Assembly (NCBI GenBank): GCA_022449455.1 | Contig: JAKUPL010000012.1 | Location: 1-64,000 of the forward strand | Source: Alcanivorax sp. | GTDB taxonomy: Bacteria > Pseudomonadota > Gammaproteobacteria > Pseudomonadales > Alcanivoracaceae | DNA length: 64,000 nt | Reading direction: 5' to 3' | In this document: piece after piece, positions 22,501 through 28,594 of the stretch | How the letters are laid out: each line of letters begins with the position of its first letter | Position numbering within the stretch: the first letter of the stretch is position 1 | Position numbers and translations under genes: made by a program | Notes under the pieces: model-generated | Databases searched by the model: none | What the model saw: the letters and a program-made list of their open reading frames with translations, nothing else | What the model was told of the DNA's origin: nothing

Positions 22501-24552
22501 GTTGTCCTCGGCCAGGTAGATGCCGTCGGAACCGGAACGGGCCTGGATGGCGTTGCTCTGGGTGCTCAGGGCGGCGCCGTCCTGGCCCAGGCGGCCGGCG
22601 GCGTCCAGGGCGATGAAGCGGCCAGTGATGACCGCGGACTCACCGCTTTTGTAGATGCCGCCATGGCGGGAGAACAGCCAGAGCTCGTCCGGCGAGGAGA
22701 TGCGGTCGCCGATCAGGATGTTGTCCTCGGCGGCGATTTTCACCGCGTGGTCGCCGACGGCGCCGTTGCTCAAGGTGACGCTGCCGTCGGCGCCGCCGAT
22801 GCCGGTGGACGAGACGGTCTGGCCGCCCTGGCTGATGCGCTCGCCGGCGCTGACCCGGCCCAGCATCAGCTCGCCGTCCTGTTCGTCGATGTAGATGCCG
22901 CCGTCCTGGGTGGAGGCGGACAGCACGTCCACGGCGGTGCTCACCGCCTGATGATCCGCGCCGATGGCGCCGTCCGCCTTCAGGTTGGTGGCCCAGGCTT
23001 CCACGTTGGCCTCGGCGCCGTTGCTGCCACGCAGGTCGCCGTCCTCGGCGGTGATCAGGGCGCGCAGGCCGGCTTCGGCGCTGTTGTCGCCGGTGCTGAC
23101 CCGCTCCAGGGTCAGGTCGCCGTGGGTATCGGTGATCACCACATGGCCTTTTTGCGCTTCGGCACGCAGAGTGTCCGCGTCCAGGCGCAGGGGGTTGCTT
23201 TCCGCGCCGATGGTGGCGCCGTCCACGGTAGTGGCCAGGGTCACGCGCTCGCCGCTGGCGGCGGTGTCCAGGTCACCGTTGCCGAGGATGTGACCGGCGG
23301 CGGTGACGCCCAGGTCGCCGTCCACCTGGACGCCGTTCAGGGTCACGCGACCGTCGCGGTGGGTGAAGTCCAGATCGGTTTCCACGATGCCGGAGGTGGA
23401 CAGGCGGTCGCCTTCGAAGTTGACGCTGGCGTCGCTGAACACCGGATCGCCGCTGATCGGGTCCTGGCTTTCGTGCTTGAGGTTGATCTCGGCGTCGTCG
23501 CCGGTGTCGATCTTGAGGCTGGCGAGCTGGTCGACTTCGTCGACGCGGATGGCGCCCGCCTCGCTGCTCACGTCCAGGTGATCCACCTCGGTGCTGACCG
23601 CGCCGGCGGCGCCGATGCCGGTGCCCGCCTGGAGAACGGCGGTGTCACCCTTGATCAGCCCGCCGGTGGAGGTAATGGCGTTGTCCGCCTGCAGCCGAAC
23701 CTCGCCCTCGGGGCCGGTGACGGTGAGCTTACCGGACTGCTCCAGGTCGTCACCGGCCATGGTCAGCTCGGTGGCGGCGGTGAGGTCGCCCTGGTTGACC
23801 ACGGAGGACACCACGGCGTCCTTCTGGCTGCCGGAGAGCAGCACATGACCGGCCTCGATCTTGCCGTCCGGGCCGTTCTTGATCGAGCCGGTGGCACCGG
23901 TCAGGTCCGCGTCGGTCACCGAGAAGGTCACCAGACCATTGCCGGTGAGGTCGATGTCGTAGGAACCGTCGTTGGCCAGGGTCACGCGGCCCACGTTGGC
24001 GATGATGTGGCCGGTGTTCTCCACGTTGGGGGCGATCAGGTAGACGAAGCCGCCGTTGCCCACTTCGATCTTGCCCTGGTTGGTGATGGCGGCATCGTTC
24101 ATCAGCTCGCCGCTGAAGTTGAGCTTGCCGTCCATGAAATCCTGATCGGCGATGTCGAAGGTGGTGGCCAGCAGGCCGGCCACGTCGATCTCGGCGGTGG
24201 CGCCGAACACGATGCCGTTGGGGTTGATCAGGAAGATGTTGCCGTTGGCGGTGAGCGCACCCTTGATCTGGGAAACGGTGTCGCCGGTGACCCGGTTAAG
24301 GGTCACATCGGTGCTGGCCTGGTGGATGAACTTGACCAGTTCACCGGGATCGATGCTGAAATCGTTCCAGTTGATCACCGCCTTGTTGGACAGCTGGTTG
24401 ATGATGGTCTCCACGCCGTTCGGCGTGATCGAGGCATCCCCCTGCACCACCTGACCGCCGCTGGGACCCGCGTGGACCGCGCCGCTGAAGCCGAACACTG
24501 AAACCGATACGGCGACCGCCACTGAAGCATTGCGTTTTTTATTTCGTGCCAT
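13510..24552 (-). CDS. Giant filamentous-hemagglutinin-type exoprotein (TpsA of a two-partner secretion system)
   Basis: This 3,680-residue secreted protein is probably a surface adhesin or biofilm filament. Residues 1-28 form a signal peptide ending AVHA. The TPS secretion domain follows (about 29-260) with VINWNDFSIDPGE and the NPNGI motif (NIFLINPNGIVFGA), which the partner TpsB recognises. The rest is a right-handed beta-helix of hundreds of Gly/Asp-rich strands (GDLTLTA-like units), broken at about residues 1335-1565 by a helical coiled-coil insert. I see no cysteine, as usual for TpsA proteins. Near residues 2630-2990 a unit of about 196 residues is duplicated in tandem. The C-terminus ends EWRYQP, with no toxin domain recognised. 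It is cotranscribed after tpsB (28-base gap). Confidence 0.92.
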   Translation of the reverse strand: MARNKKRNASVAVAVSVSVFGFSGAVHAGPSGGQVVQGDASITPNGVETIINQLSNKAVINWNDFSIDPGELVKFIHQASTDVTLNRVTGDTVSQIKGALTANGNIFLINPNGIVFGATAEIDVAGLLATTFDIADQDFMDGKLNFSGELMNDAAITNQGKIEVGNGGFVYLIAPNVENTGHIIANVGRVTLANDGSYDIDLTGNGLVTFSVTDADLTGATGSIKNGPDGKIEAGHVLLSGSQKDAVVSSVVNQGDLTAATELTMAGDDLEQSGKLTVTGPEGEVRLQADNAITSTGGLIKGDTAVLQAGTGIGAAGAVSTEVDHLDVSSEAGAIRVDEVDQLASLKIDTGDDAEINLKHESQDPISGDPVFSDASVNFEGDRLSTSGIVETDLDFTHRDGRVTLNGVQVDGDLGVTAAGHILGNGDLDTAASGERVTLATTVDGATIGAESNPLRLDADTLRAEAQKGHVVITDTHGDLTLERVSTGDNSAEAGLRALITAEDGDLRGSNGAEANVEAWATNLKADGAIGADHQAVSTAVDVLSASTQDGGIYIDEQDGELMLGRVSAGERISQGGQTVSSTGIGGADGSVTLSNGAVGDHAVKIAAEDNILIGDRISSPDELWLFSRHGGIYKSGESAVITGRFIALDAAGRLGQDGAALSTQSNAIQARSGSDGIYLAEDNGLSALDIHAEGDNAEVQLTATRGDVLLGSVQADHGDVSVVSQDGDILGYAAAPFNVRGNHLTLDADGAIGTAAEALKTEVGSLTTTTGTSLAGTYVANTGLLSSLDATTLGGNVSVTDADGGVRFERANEHLAIERNSGQGLDLTVNNGAGNLIVEGADLSGHQVNLTASGRIGGDDKVLAADGLVLDAGDDIDLTTDANRIDATTADGDIDLDNQGTGELLLNASAGGADRGVAVTHKGDLKLGQVSADGLIRLTALGTLNGDGDSTAITGNYVELEAARIGSEARPLSTAITGELSMLSGGDIFVSNVGALSLLEGEAGGDIDFAQSGDAVLGRLASGGSVTFQASGRVSDGNGDDDNIVADDLNLSAQQVGAADGSVDALEIRVDELVVDTSNGGIYLRNRDNGPLSLIRARAAGGDVNIDSAGDIGLGTVTAAGGNVTLTSDGAINDARPDGADEANVVAGKVDMRARQGIGNTGPLVLDVDRMSVSGGNGDVNAASPGAVEVDADSLVGKGASGVTIVAASITVLDNNGGILVMDGGKLVLTATNGNIVFLNQDDTIRLPGGGSITLTARADGTNEGYNGNIITGNLVTEGGDITLDADRNVTLGMLDTGGTGDVYVIARDGVILDGNGADQNVRGDHVTLIGNTPSQRDAEIARDTAIADYAGRVAELNAKILQLEVLQQQLEAYLAALNQAIVNRNISQANLASAQARVNDLSRQLNAAQSTLNTLNRVVSVAQIAVDAMAMVAGGAQAIPFSGDGGAEATFQGLSLVLSAAQVAVDEYDRNTFSPLSDRFNVALNDLDVAKAYLGDAVTNVESWTTLRNTTRVSRDMADESVFKATAARDASQLLRQQSIAAYDQAQDIDMSAAKPLGIQANQLDMGTSSGRALNSGVYLDSTGNLGLGDIESVGEIRAENVAGTISVVGDVVSPTLISLQADGAVRGIGGSWVNGEWVADAGTLHAPAIAVRAGQGVADRGDSLRTDTDEIALDAGDGDAFVINDNGGDELVLGTVDGLSGMTASGDMGLANRGDLRLKTQVVDTDVTADSDTYLVAEGGAIIDDNGDTLNVTGGDLHFGADGQVELDTQVDRVVDSGTSDGDVLLRERDDLALIALETLNGDIDVTAGGNLTVHELAAGGDSATIRLDADGRIDDDQDNSTLIAGKRLELTAGGAIGATGSVTQRGLDTAVDVVTADAQGEINIHDQDDLDVEKVTTTTGNITLTSDAGDLRLGEVRTNDEGGNITLVADGAIDALNEADDTPELYADQLALRAGNGIGTADQALLIETGALEADAGNGGLYLFNQNRDLTVGGVTPNLGLPGLTGLDANSDLHLTVADGALTVNEAVTQTGEGDTRLSSGKGQLVNANLDAAGDLTLTAATGDITAINGVQLTSDGDLSATATEGGVSLVQNSRAQADGDLTLKGGTTVSLNNASAEAGGDLILTGENGNVTLVHGQATGAEDVTVSAGDNITVSGVSTLTATNGALKATATEGNLEISSGSSASAATTLDLKAGNQVALNSATVQSGGDMSVTAEDGDVLLTSSRAATQGAQTVSAGGSVRLSQSQLHTETDGDMKVTATNGDISLNNSQMLAGGAFDGQASGDAVLISGLISAGGSLNPEADPANGTLDLDAGGSVRLTQGSTLTGTGDTQVGAENGELLVVDNGQILSGADLDLSAGTNVTLNTGRATAEQDLTLTAGDHVRLSGGAALTATQGDLRATATGGDLEFTQNSGATAGGELTLTAEGQMLLTNAFANAGLDLALTARQGSLRMTDSDAIAGGKLDASAGQDLQLAAGSTLIANGGPLNATATDGSLNMSQSSRAAATGDVALRAGTDLALNNAMAESLEQNLSLTADTGSVTLVTSQGTARGDATVTAGENLVLSAGSALTATDGDLGLTATDGNLSVSQSSRLTAGNGLTGNAGTDLAFTTGTQATAGGDLDLDAGRHLTVEDSQVRADGDAALTATAGNLSVTRSSVTAGGFLDGDAGQGILLTAATLASGRMPMVPFTADFDPAPAANVDLTLNAGSGDIALSQGTRVESAGALVMDSEEGNVSLTNGSRATAVTDATIEAGADVTLAEASRLEAGNGDLKVTATDGDLIVRQSSVLRAGGDLTGRAGGDLAFSEGAQADADGDLDLDAGDNLTVQEAGVRADGNAALTAATGDLAVTRSTVTAGGFLDGDAGGAITLTSATLNSGLSDPAPTGNVDLSLNAGSGDLTLTDGSSASAAGDLVLGSEEGSIVLTNSSRAQAASDATLTAGSDVRINNSASVEAGEGDLTVTATDGDLSLASGAALSAGADLDASAGGKITMDASSVMNSGADLTLDAVDDVALSTLRAGGDVSVTSEEGGIQADPAIAEHIHGDNLFLSAAKSIGSTLSGLKTRVTQLYATITGSGDLHLEDLDTNGLTVKDSSLADGDAHLRAGGGLTIDALAVNGDAVLDSAGRLATSAEGTLSADDLQGTAVNGIRLDSSLQSATLAVTGTGAIDLDNQGDLRLDGATTADGDINVDNGGDLGIGRVDAGDHDVALSADGAIRKDGAGEVEGVNVTLRANDGIGEWATDNPTDGFLNLTAGRIDALSVAGDLVLNQQGPVLISQARTGDGRVGLMVENGDATLGDIHAQGQVTVVANAGKLIDDGDANTRVVGDEVRLGGRDGVGTDTTAIATRANTLDLRAENGVINVEEQDGLAGLNAHIDNGDIRVRTLTGDLTVNEVRALTPGNAVMLSAVAGAILDGNAEATNIVASLLELTAATGIARASDPLDVDVQTLGATGGSGGVYINNRGTGPLTVTGLTGQGGLGLTTGGDLDLDGDLDGRRVDLSAGGDLTQRGRITGTDGVSVSGNGDVTMATGAETGSTGQVRYRAGQTLTVDRIHTTTGLGGGTVILEGRDLASNATGSGSIRAGEVRVRVLNVDSDRVYEMVDTTDGKARVSLNDRTLGGKVVEDTQYVADLTAPQSVMPRLVFEPFEPLRPADGLGFQPPADDSDEWRYQP
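15600..16780 (-). repeat. Tandem duplication of about 588 bp within tpsA
   Basis: The coding sequence for the block containing VTAGGFLDGDAG recurs with a 588-bp period (for example at 15951 and 16539 on the plus strand). The downstream block boundaries also align (16081 with 16669). The protein copies both run from a GDLDLDAG strand through RSSVTAGGF or RSTVTAGGF to LNAGSGD. Exact borders are approximate because shorter beta-helix repeats continue on both sides. Confidence 0.7.
19860..20550 (-). other. Coiled-coil insert in the TpsA beta-helix (protein domain)
   Basis: Residues of about 1335-1565 change abruptly from Gly/Asp-rich beta-strand repeats to a helix-forming, Ala/Gln/Leu-rich sequence (AELNAKILQLEVLQQQLEAY, then VNDLSRQLNAAQSTLNTLN), with a short hydrophobic piece VDAMAMVAGGAQAIPF in its middle. 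It then returns to beta-helix at PLGIQANQLDMG. The antiparallel arrangement suggests a helical hairpin projecting from the filament; this is inference from composition. Confidence 0.7.
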
Positions 24553-24580
24553 GATTCGTTACCCGTAAAAGTGGTGGCGC

Positions 24581-26143
24581 TCAGAAGCGGTAGCGTGCTT
24601 GAGCGTAGAAATAGCTGTTGTCACCGGTTTCGGTGCCCAACGGCAGCCCCCAATCCAGGCGCACCTCGATGGGGTCCCAGGGCCGGACCAGCAGGCCCAG
24701 ACTGGCGCCGGAGATGTCCCGTTCGTCGTCCTGGTCGTAGAACGGCTTCTTGATGTACAGACGGCCGTGGCTGAGCTGGCCGATCAGTTGATAACGGGAG
24801 TCGTCGGCGAACAGGTCGTAGCGGGCCTCCAGGGTGGCGGTGACGCCGCTGTCGCCGGAGTAGATCGACGGCGGATGCCCCTTCACCGAATTGACGCCGC
24901 CGATGGCCCACTGCTCGCTGGAGACCAGCGGGTCGAAGGCGTACTGGCCGTACAGGCGCGGGATCAGCCGAGTGCGCGCGTTAAGGCGCTGGATGCGGGC
25001 CAGGTCCAGGGTGATCTTGGTGAAGTCGTTGTCGGCGCCGGCGAAGGCGCGGCTGGACAGGGAGGAGTCGTCGTCCATGCCGCCCAGGCTTTCGCCCAGG
25101 CCGTGGTGCAGGTCCACGGAGACCAGGCTGCGCCCGGACAGGTCGGTGCGGTCCAGGGCCACGCCCACCCGCAGTTTGCGGATGCGGTCCTCGGCGATGC
25201 GCACGCCGAGCATGTCCTGATCCAGGTCGGTGCCTTCCAGCCAGGCGCTGTAGGTGAGCACGCTGCGCGCGGACAGAATCTGGTCCTGCAGCACGCCCAC
25301 GCCCAGGCCGGTGCTGTCGCCTTCCACTTCCAGCACCTCGAAGTCGCGGCCCACGTTGACGTTGCCGGTGGAACCGTACACCTGAACGCTGGTGCCGCGG
25401 GCGTTCACCGGCGTCACGTAGTCGACGTAGGCGAACCAGGCGTCGCCGTCACCGATGGACTGCATGCCGATCAGGTTGGCGTTGTCGCCCCGGCCGGTCA
25501 GGTTCTGCAGGGTGATGGACGGCACCACCCGGTAGCGGCCGGTGTCCTTGCTGCCGTAGTTGTTGAGCTCCAGCGCGCCGGTGACGCGCGGGGCTTCCTC
25601 GACCTTGATCACCAGGTCGGTGTAGCCCTGGCGGGCGCCGGGTTTGAGGGCGGCGGCGGCTTCGATGCCGGACTGCCGGTTGAGGCGGGTCAGGGCCCGT
25701 TCCACCCGGTCCAGCCGCACCGGCTCGTCACGGTGCACGTCGGCGGCGGCCAGGGCGTCCAGGATGCGCTGGGAGTCGTAGCGCTGATTGCCCTCGATAC
25801 GGATCTCGCCCAGCTGGCCTTCCAGCACCACCAGTTTCACCGGCGTGCCGTCGGCGAAGGTCTGTTGCGGCACCACCACCTTGACCAGCGGGTAACCGGC
25901 ATCGTGGTAGAACGCTTCCACCTTGGCGGCCAGGCCCTGGATGTCCTTGAGCGTCATGGGTTTGCCGATTTCCGAGGCGATCAGCCCGGACAGGTCGGAG
26001 GCGGTGTAGGTGTAGTTGCCCTGGAAGGTTACCCCGTTGACCACCACCTGGGGCGGCGTGCTTTGCGCCCGCGCGGGGCCGATGTGGAAGGCCAGCGCCA
26101 GGGCCAGAAGTGCGATACGCAAGAAACCGGATTGACTGCTCAT
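24581..26143 (-). CDS. TpsB outer-membrane transporter (ShlB/FhaC/HecB family)
   Basis: This transporter exports the adjacent TpsA across the outer membrane. A signal peptide ends ARA at residue 26. Two POTRA domains follow (about residues 30-105 and 106-180; VVVNGVTFQGNYTYTASDL and LGEIRIEGNQRYDSQRIL), then a 16-strand beta-barrel ending in the C-terminal phenylalanine of YFYAQARYRF. Total length is 520 residues. The loop-6 motif, normally VRGY in the Omp85 superfamily, reads VKGH here. The gene is transcribed ahead of tpsA, 28 bases apart, so the pair forms one operon. A promoter candidate lies about 205 bases upstream. Confidence 0.93.
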   Translation of the reverse strand: MSSQSGFLRIALLALALAFHIGPARAQSTPPQVVVNGVTFQGNYTYTASDLSGLIASEIGKPMTLKDIQGLAAKVEAFYHDAGYPLVKVVVPQQTFADGTPVKLVVLEGQLGEIRIEGNQRYDSQRILDALAAADVHRDEPVRLDRVERALTRLNRQSGIEAAAALKPGARQGYTDLVIKVEEAPRVTGALELNNYGSKDTGRYRVVPSITLQNLTGRGDNANLIGMQSIGDGDAWFAYVDYVTPVNARGTSVQVYGSTGNVNVGRDFEVLEVEGDSTGLGVGVLQDQILSARSVLTYSAWLEGTDLDQDMLGVRIAEDRIRKLRVGVALDRTDLSGRSLVSVDLHHGLGESLGGMDDDSSLSSRAFAGADNDFTKITLDLARIQRLNARTRLIPRLYGQYAFDPLVSSEQWAIGGVNSVKGHPPSIYSGDSGVTATLEARYDLFADDSRYQLIGQLSHGRLYIKKPFYDQDDERDISGASLGLLVRPWDPIEVRLDWGLPLGTETGDNSYFYAQARYRF

Positions 26144-26687
26144 TGTTGCATCCCGAAAAACCCGTCGATAAAAGGATCGAGATGGAGAGCAAGGTGCTGG
26201 CGCACCCCGGGTGGCGGTTAAGGTCCTTTCCCCCCGTATTTTTTTGCTATCCCCGGTCGGAGTTCATCGCTCCGATCGTTGTTCTCCCCCCCCGGGCCCG
26301 AAGGCCAATGCAAACTCTTTCATTCAAGGAACGAGTTCACAATTCCGGCAATCTATTTCACGGGAATTCAACGGTCAACGTGCATTTCTTTACAATCGTT
26401 AACCTTTTACAAAGCCTTTTGATCACTAAATTTTCGTACCCTTAGCGCCCCATAAGCTTAAAGCATGAGTGCTCGTTGTCCGCCTTTCAGACCCGGTTTT
26501 CGGGTGTTCGCCGCCAGGGGGCGCTGTTTCATAACCAGGGCAGGAAGAACATAAAGGTGAAACAAAAGTGGGCAGCCAGCCGGCGACGCGGCCACTCGCA
26601 ATCGAGAGGCCGGCCTCACCCGTTGGCATTAGAAAAATATTTGTAGAGAAACGCGAAGAAATCCCAGATGGCGGACGCTTTTGATGT
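26144..26687. other. Long leader/intergenic region between cysZ and tpsB
   Basis: No gene is supported. The part nearest tpsB would be a 5' leader of about 200 bases containing C- and T-runs, and it is AT-richer around 26300-26440. Further upstream there are short hairpins (around 26490-26525 and 26600) but no recognised riboswitch. The unusual length suggests regulation of the adhesin operon. Confidence 0.4.
26350..26378 (-). promoter_or_regulatory. Sigma-70-like promoter candidate for tpsB-tpsA
   Basis: The minus strand shows TTGACC, a 17-base spacer and TAGATT. The spacing is ideal and each hexamer matches four to five consensus positions. It lies about 205 bases upstream of the tpsB ATG within an AT-richer patch. 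Confidence 0.45.
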
Positions 26688-27464
26688 TTAGCCCCGCCGC
26701 GGCACAGGATCCTCGGCCAGTTCGTGCACCCACACCAGAGTGCCCGCGATCACCGCCACCGGCATGATCACCAGATTGACCAGCGGCAGCATGGTCAACC
26801 CCAGGATCACCGAACCGAAGGTCAGCACCAGCCAGCGTTTGGTCTTCAACCGTTCCAGCATCACCGTGAATGGCACCTGGCGGTTGTCGGCCGCGTAGTC
26901 GATGTACTGCATGCCCAGCAACCAGCCGGACCACAGGAACCACACCGCCGAGGCCAGCACGTTGACCACCGGAATAAAGTAGATCACCAGTACCACCAGC
27001 AGAATCAGCAACGCCCGCCACAGCCAGTACCAGGTTTTACGCAGTTCGCGCTTGAACACGCGCACGGTCATCGCCGCGATGGACTCCTCCGGCAGCGGCC
27101 GGCCGCTGATGCGCACATCCACCTTTTCCGCCAGAAAGCCCATGAAAGGCGCCGCGATCAGCTGCACCCCCAGGGTAAAGACGCTGGCCATCAATCCCAG
27201 CAGCAGGATCCACACCAGTACCACCGCCGCGCCGACCAGAAAGTCCACCGCCCCATTGAGAAAACCGAGGCCGCCGTCGAACGACCAGCCGGCGGTGGCG
27301 GCACTGATCCAACCAGCGATCCACTGCCCGGACAGATAGTAGAGGCCACCGAACACCAGCACGTTGAAGATCATCGGCACGATCACGTAACCGCGCAGCC
27401 CGGGGCTGCGGGCCAGGGTCAGAGCTTGCTTGAGATAATCCAGCGCACGGGTGATCTGGGACAC
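26688..27464 (-). CDS. cysZ: Sulfate transporter CysZ (EI24 family)
   Basis: CysZ is an inner-membrane protein for sulfate uptake feeding cysteine synthesis. Its 258 residues carry four or more membrane segments (for example 27-45, 70-100 and 145-190), with the EI24 family pattern: an N-terminal LKQALTLARSPGLRGYVIVP motif, the amphipathic central segment LIAAPFMGFLAEKVD, and the WLWRALLILLVVLVIYFIP helix. The start MSQITRALDYL is preceded by AGGTCGCCGTG, a modest site. It is isolated on the minus strand between the tps locus and ohr, without other cys genes, so no operon evidence is available. Confidence 0.9.
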   Translation of the reverse strand: MSQITRALDYLKQALTLARSPGLRGYVIVPMIFNVLVFGGLYYLSGQWIAGWISAATAGWSFDGGLGFLNGAVDFLVGAAVVLVWILLLGLMASVFTLGVQLIAAPFMGFLAEKVDVRISGRPLPEESIAAMTVRVFKRELRKTWYWLWRALLILLVVLVIYFIPVVNVLASAVWFLWSGWLLGMQYIDYAADNRQVPFTVMLERLKTKRWLVLTFGSVILGLTMLPLVNLVIMPVAVIAGTLVWVHELAEDPVPRRG

Positions 27465-27576
27465 GGCGACCTCGCTGTTGTCTTGGGCGGATTCGGGCCG
27501 ATTCTAGCATCGCCTCGGGTCGAGACCAGTGCCCGGGGGCGGCCCCGCCGGGTGACGGGGCCGTGAGGCGAACCGG

Positions 27577-28005
27577 TCAGACGTAGACTTCCAGTTCCAC
27601 CGGGATGTTGCCACGGGTGGCATTGGAGTACGGGCATACCTCATGGGCCTTGTCCACCAGCGCCTTGGCGTCGTCCTCGTCCAGACCGGGCAGCGTCACC
27701 GCCAGGGTCACCGCCAGGCCGAACCCCTGCCCATCCGGGCCGATGTCGACCTTGGCGTTGATGTGGGTCTCGTCGGAGAGCTTTACCTTGGCCTGGCCGG
27801 CCACCAGTTTCAGGGCGCTCAGAAAGCAGGCCGAATAGCCGGCGGCGAACAGTTGCTCGGGATTGGTGCCCTCACCGCCCGGGCCGCCCAGGGCCTTGGG
27901 CATGGCCAGTTGCAGATCCAGTTGCTTGTCGCTGCTGGTGACCCGGCCGTCGCGGCCGCCGGTGACGCGGGCTTCCGCCTGGTACAGCGTTTTTTCAATG
28001 GTCAT
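27577..28005 (-). CDS. ohr: Organic hydroperoxide resistance protein Ohr
   Basis: Ohr is a thiol peroxidase that reduces organic (fatty-acid) hydroperoxides with lipoylated proteins as donors. Its 142 residues include the catalytic Cys60 (AAGYSACF) and resolving Cys124 (HEVCPYSNATRGN), both in the expected Ohr contexts. The start MTIEKTLYQAEA at 28005 has GGAGA upstream; a longer frame to 28035 lacks such a site. It lies downstream of ohrR on the same strand (99-base gap). The gap holds an inverted repeat and a motif shared with the ohrR upstream region, consistent with OhrR repression relieved by peroxide. It fits the lipid-degrading lifestyle. Confidence 0.95.
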   Translation of the reverse strand: MTIEKTLYQAEARVTGGRDGRVTSSDKQLDLQLAMPKALGGPGGEGTNPEQLFAAGYSACFLSALKLVAGQAKVKLSDETHINAKVDIGPDGQGFGLAVTLAVTLPGLDEDDAKALVDKAHEVCPYSNATRGNIPVELEVYV

Positions 28006-28031
28006 GAGTCTTTCTCCGCTCGGTTTATTTT

Positions 28032-28060
28032 GCACGATATAATCGTGCGCTACTTAATGG
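28032..28060 (-). promoter_or_regulatory. Candidate OhrR operator and promoter of ohr
   Basis: A perfect 7-3-7 inverted repeat (GCACGAT/ATCGTGC, 28032-28048) is followed by GCGCTACTTAATGG (28047-28060). This 14-mer differs at two positions from GCGCTATTTAATTG upstream of ohrR. The sites lie 30-55 bases before the ohr ATG, where a promoter-occluding operator is expected. Confidence 0.5.
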
Positions 28061-28104
28061 CTTGTACTTAGCCGCCTTAAGGCGGATCGCGCCTGAAGCG
28101 GCGT

Positions 28105-28560
28105 TCAGGGCGTTTCGGTGAGCTTGTCGCGCAGGTCTTCCAGCTGCGCTTTCAGTGCCCGCAGTTCGTCCGGGTCGCACTGGCTGGCGCAGGCCACCGC
28201 CTCGGGGACCGCTTCAGCCCGTTGGCGCAGAGTCCGGCCGGCGTCGGTGAGCCGCACCTCCACCCGCCGCTCGTCCTCGGCGGCGCGCCGGCGCTGCAGC
28301 AGGCCGGCGCCCTCCAGGCGTTTCAGCAACGGTGTCAGCGTCGCGGAATCCAGGAACAACCGCTCGCCGATGGCCGACACCGACTGCCCGTCCCGCTCCC
28401 ACAGCACCATCATCACCAGATATTGCGGATAGGTGAGACCCAGCTCGCGCAGCAGCTTGCGGTAGACCTTGGTCATCGCCAGCTGCGTGGAGTACAGCGC
28501 GAAGCACAGCTGCAGGTCGAGCCGCAGCAGGGAGTCCGGGGTGTCGGTGTCATTGCTCAT
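28105..28560 (-). CDS. ohrR: MarR-family organic peroxide sensor OhrR
   Basis: OhrR represses ohr and is inactivated when organic hydroperoxide oxidises its N-terminal cysteine. That residue is Cys19 in [18 protein letters not shown], the diagnostic OhrR context. The winged-helix MarR domain spans about residues 45-115 ([16 protein letters not shown], then [17 protein letters not shown] and [13 protein letters not shown]). The start [10 protein letters not shown] at 28560 is the usual N-terminus; an ATG three codons earlier is possible, and neither has a strong ribosome site. It is transcribed towards ohr. Its upstream region overlaps the 3' end of an AraC-family gene. Further C-terminal cysteines (VACASQC) may permit a two-cysteine mechanism. 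Confidence 0.93.
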   Translation of the reverse strand: MSNDTDTPDSLLRLDLQLCFALYSTQLAMTKVYRKLLRELGLTYPQYLVMMVLWERDGQSVSAIGERLFLDSATLTPLLKRLEGAGLLQRRRAAEDERRVEVRLTDAGRTLRQRAEAVPEAVACASQCDPDELRALKAQLEDLRDKLTETP

Positions 28561-28580
28561 GGGAGGCATAATTACATAGC

Positions 28581-28594
28581 GCGCTATTTAATTG
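28581..28594 (-). promoter_or_regulatory. Candidate OhrR operator upstream of ohrR
   Basis: GCGCTATTTAATTG matches 12 of 14 bases with the motif before ohr, in the same orientation. It begins inside the last codons of the AraC-family gene and lies about 20 bases before the ohrR start, so it could mediate autorepression. Confidence 0.45.

Noticed and set aside
16648-24501. A plus-strand open frame of 2,617 codons opposite tpsA
   Set aside because: It is the mirror of the GC-rich, repeat-laden tpsA gene. The protein is a low-complexity Gly/Gln/Val/His string with no domain, and tpsA has a clear signal peptide, TPS domain and terminator.
13510-24552. RGD tripeptides in TpsA (for example TATRGDVLLG, ANRGDLRLK, ADRGDSLR) as cell-binding sites
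   Set aside because: G-D pairs occur hundreds of times in the repeats, so an R before some of them is expected by chance; the surroundings are ordinary beta-helix strands.
28072-28085. Perfect palindrome CCGCCTTAAGGCGG between ohrR and ohr as a terminator
   Set aside because: It has no T tract and is too short to call a terminator.
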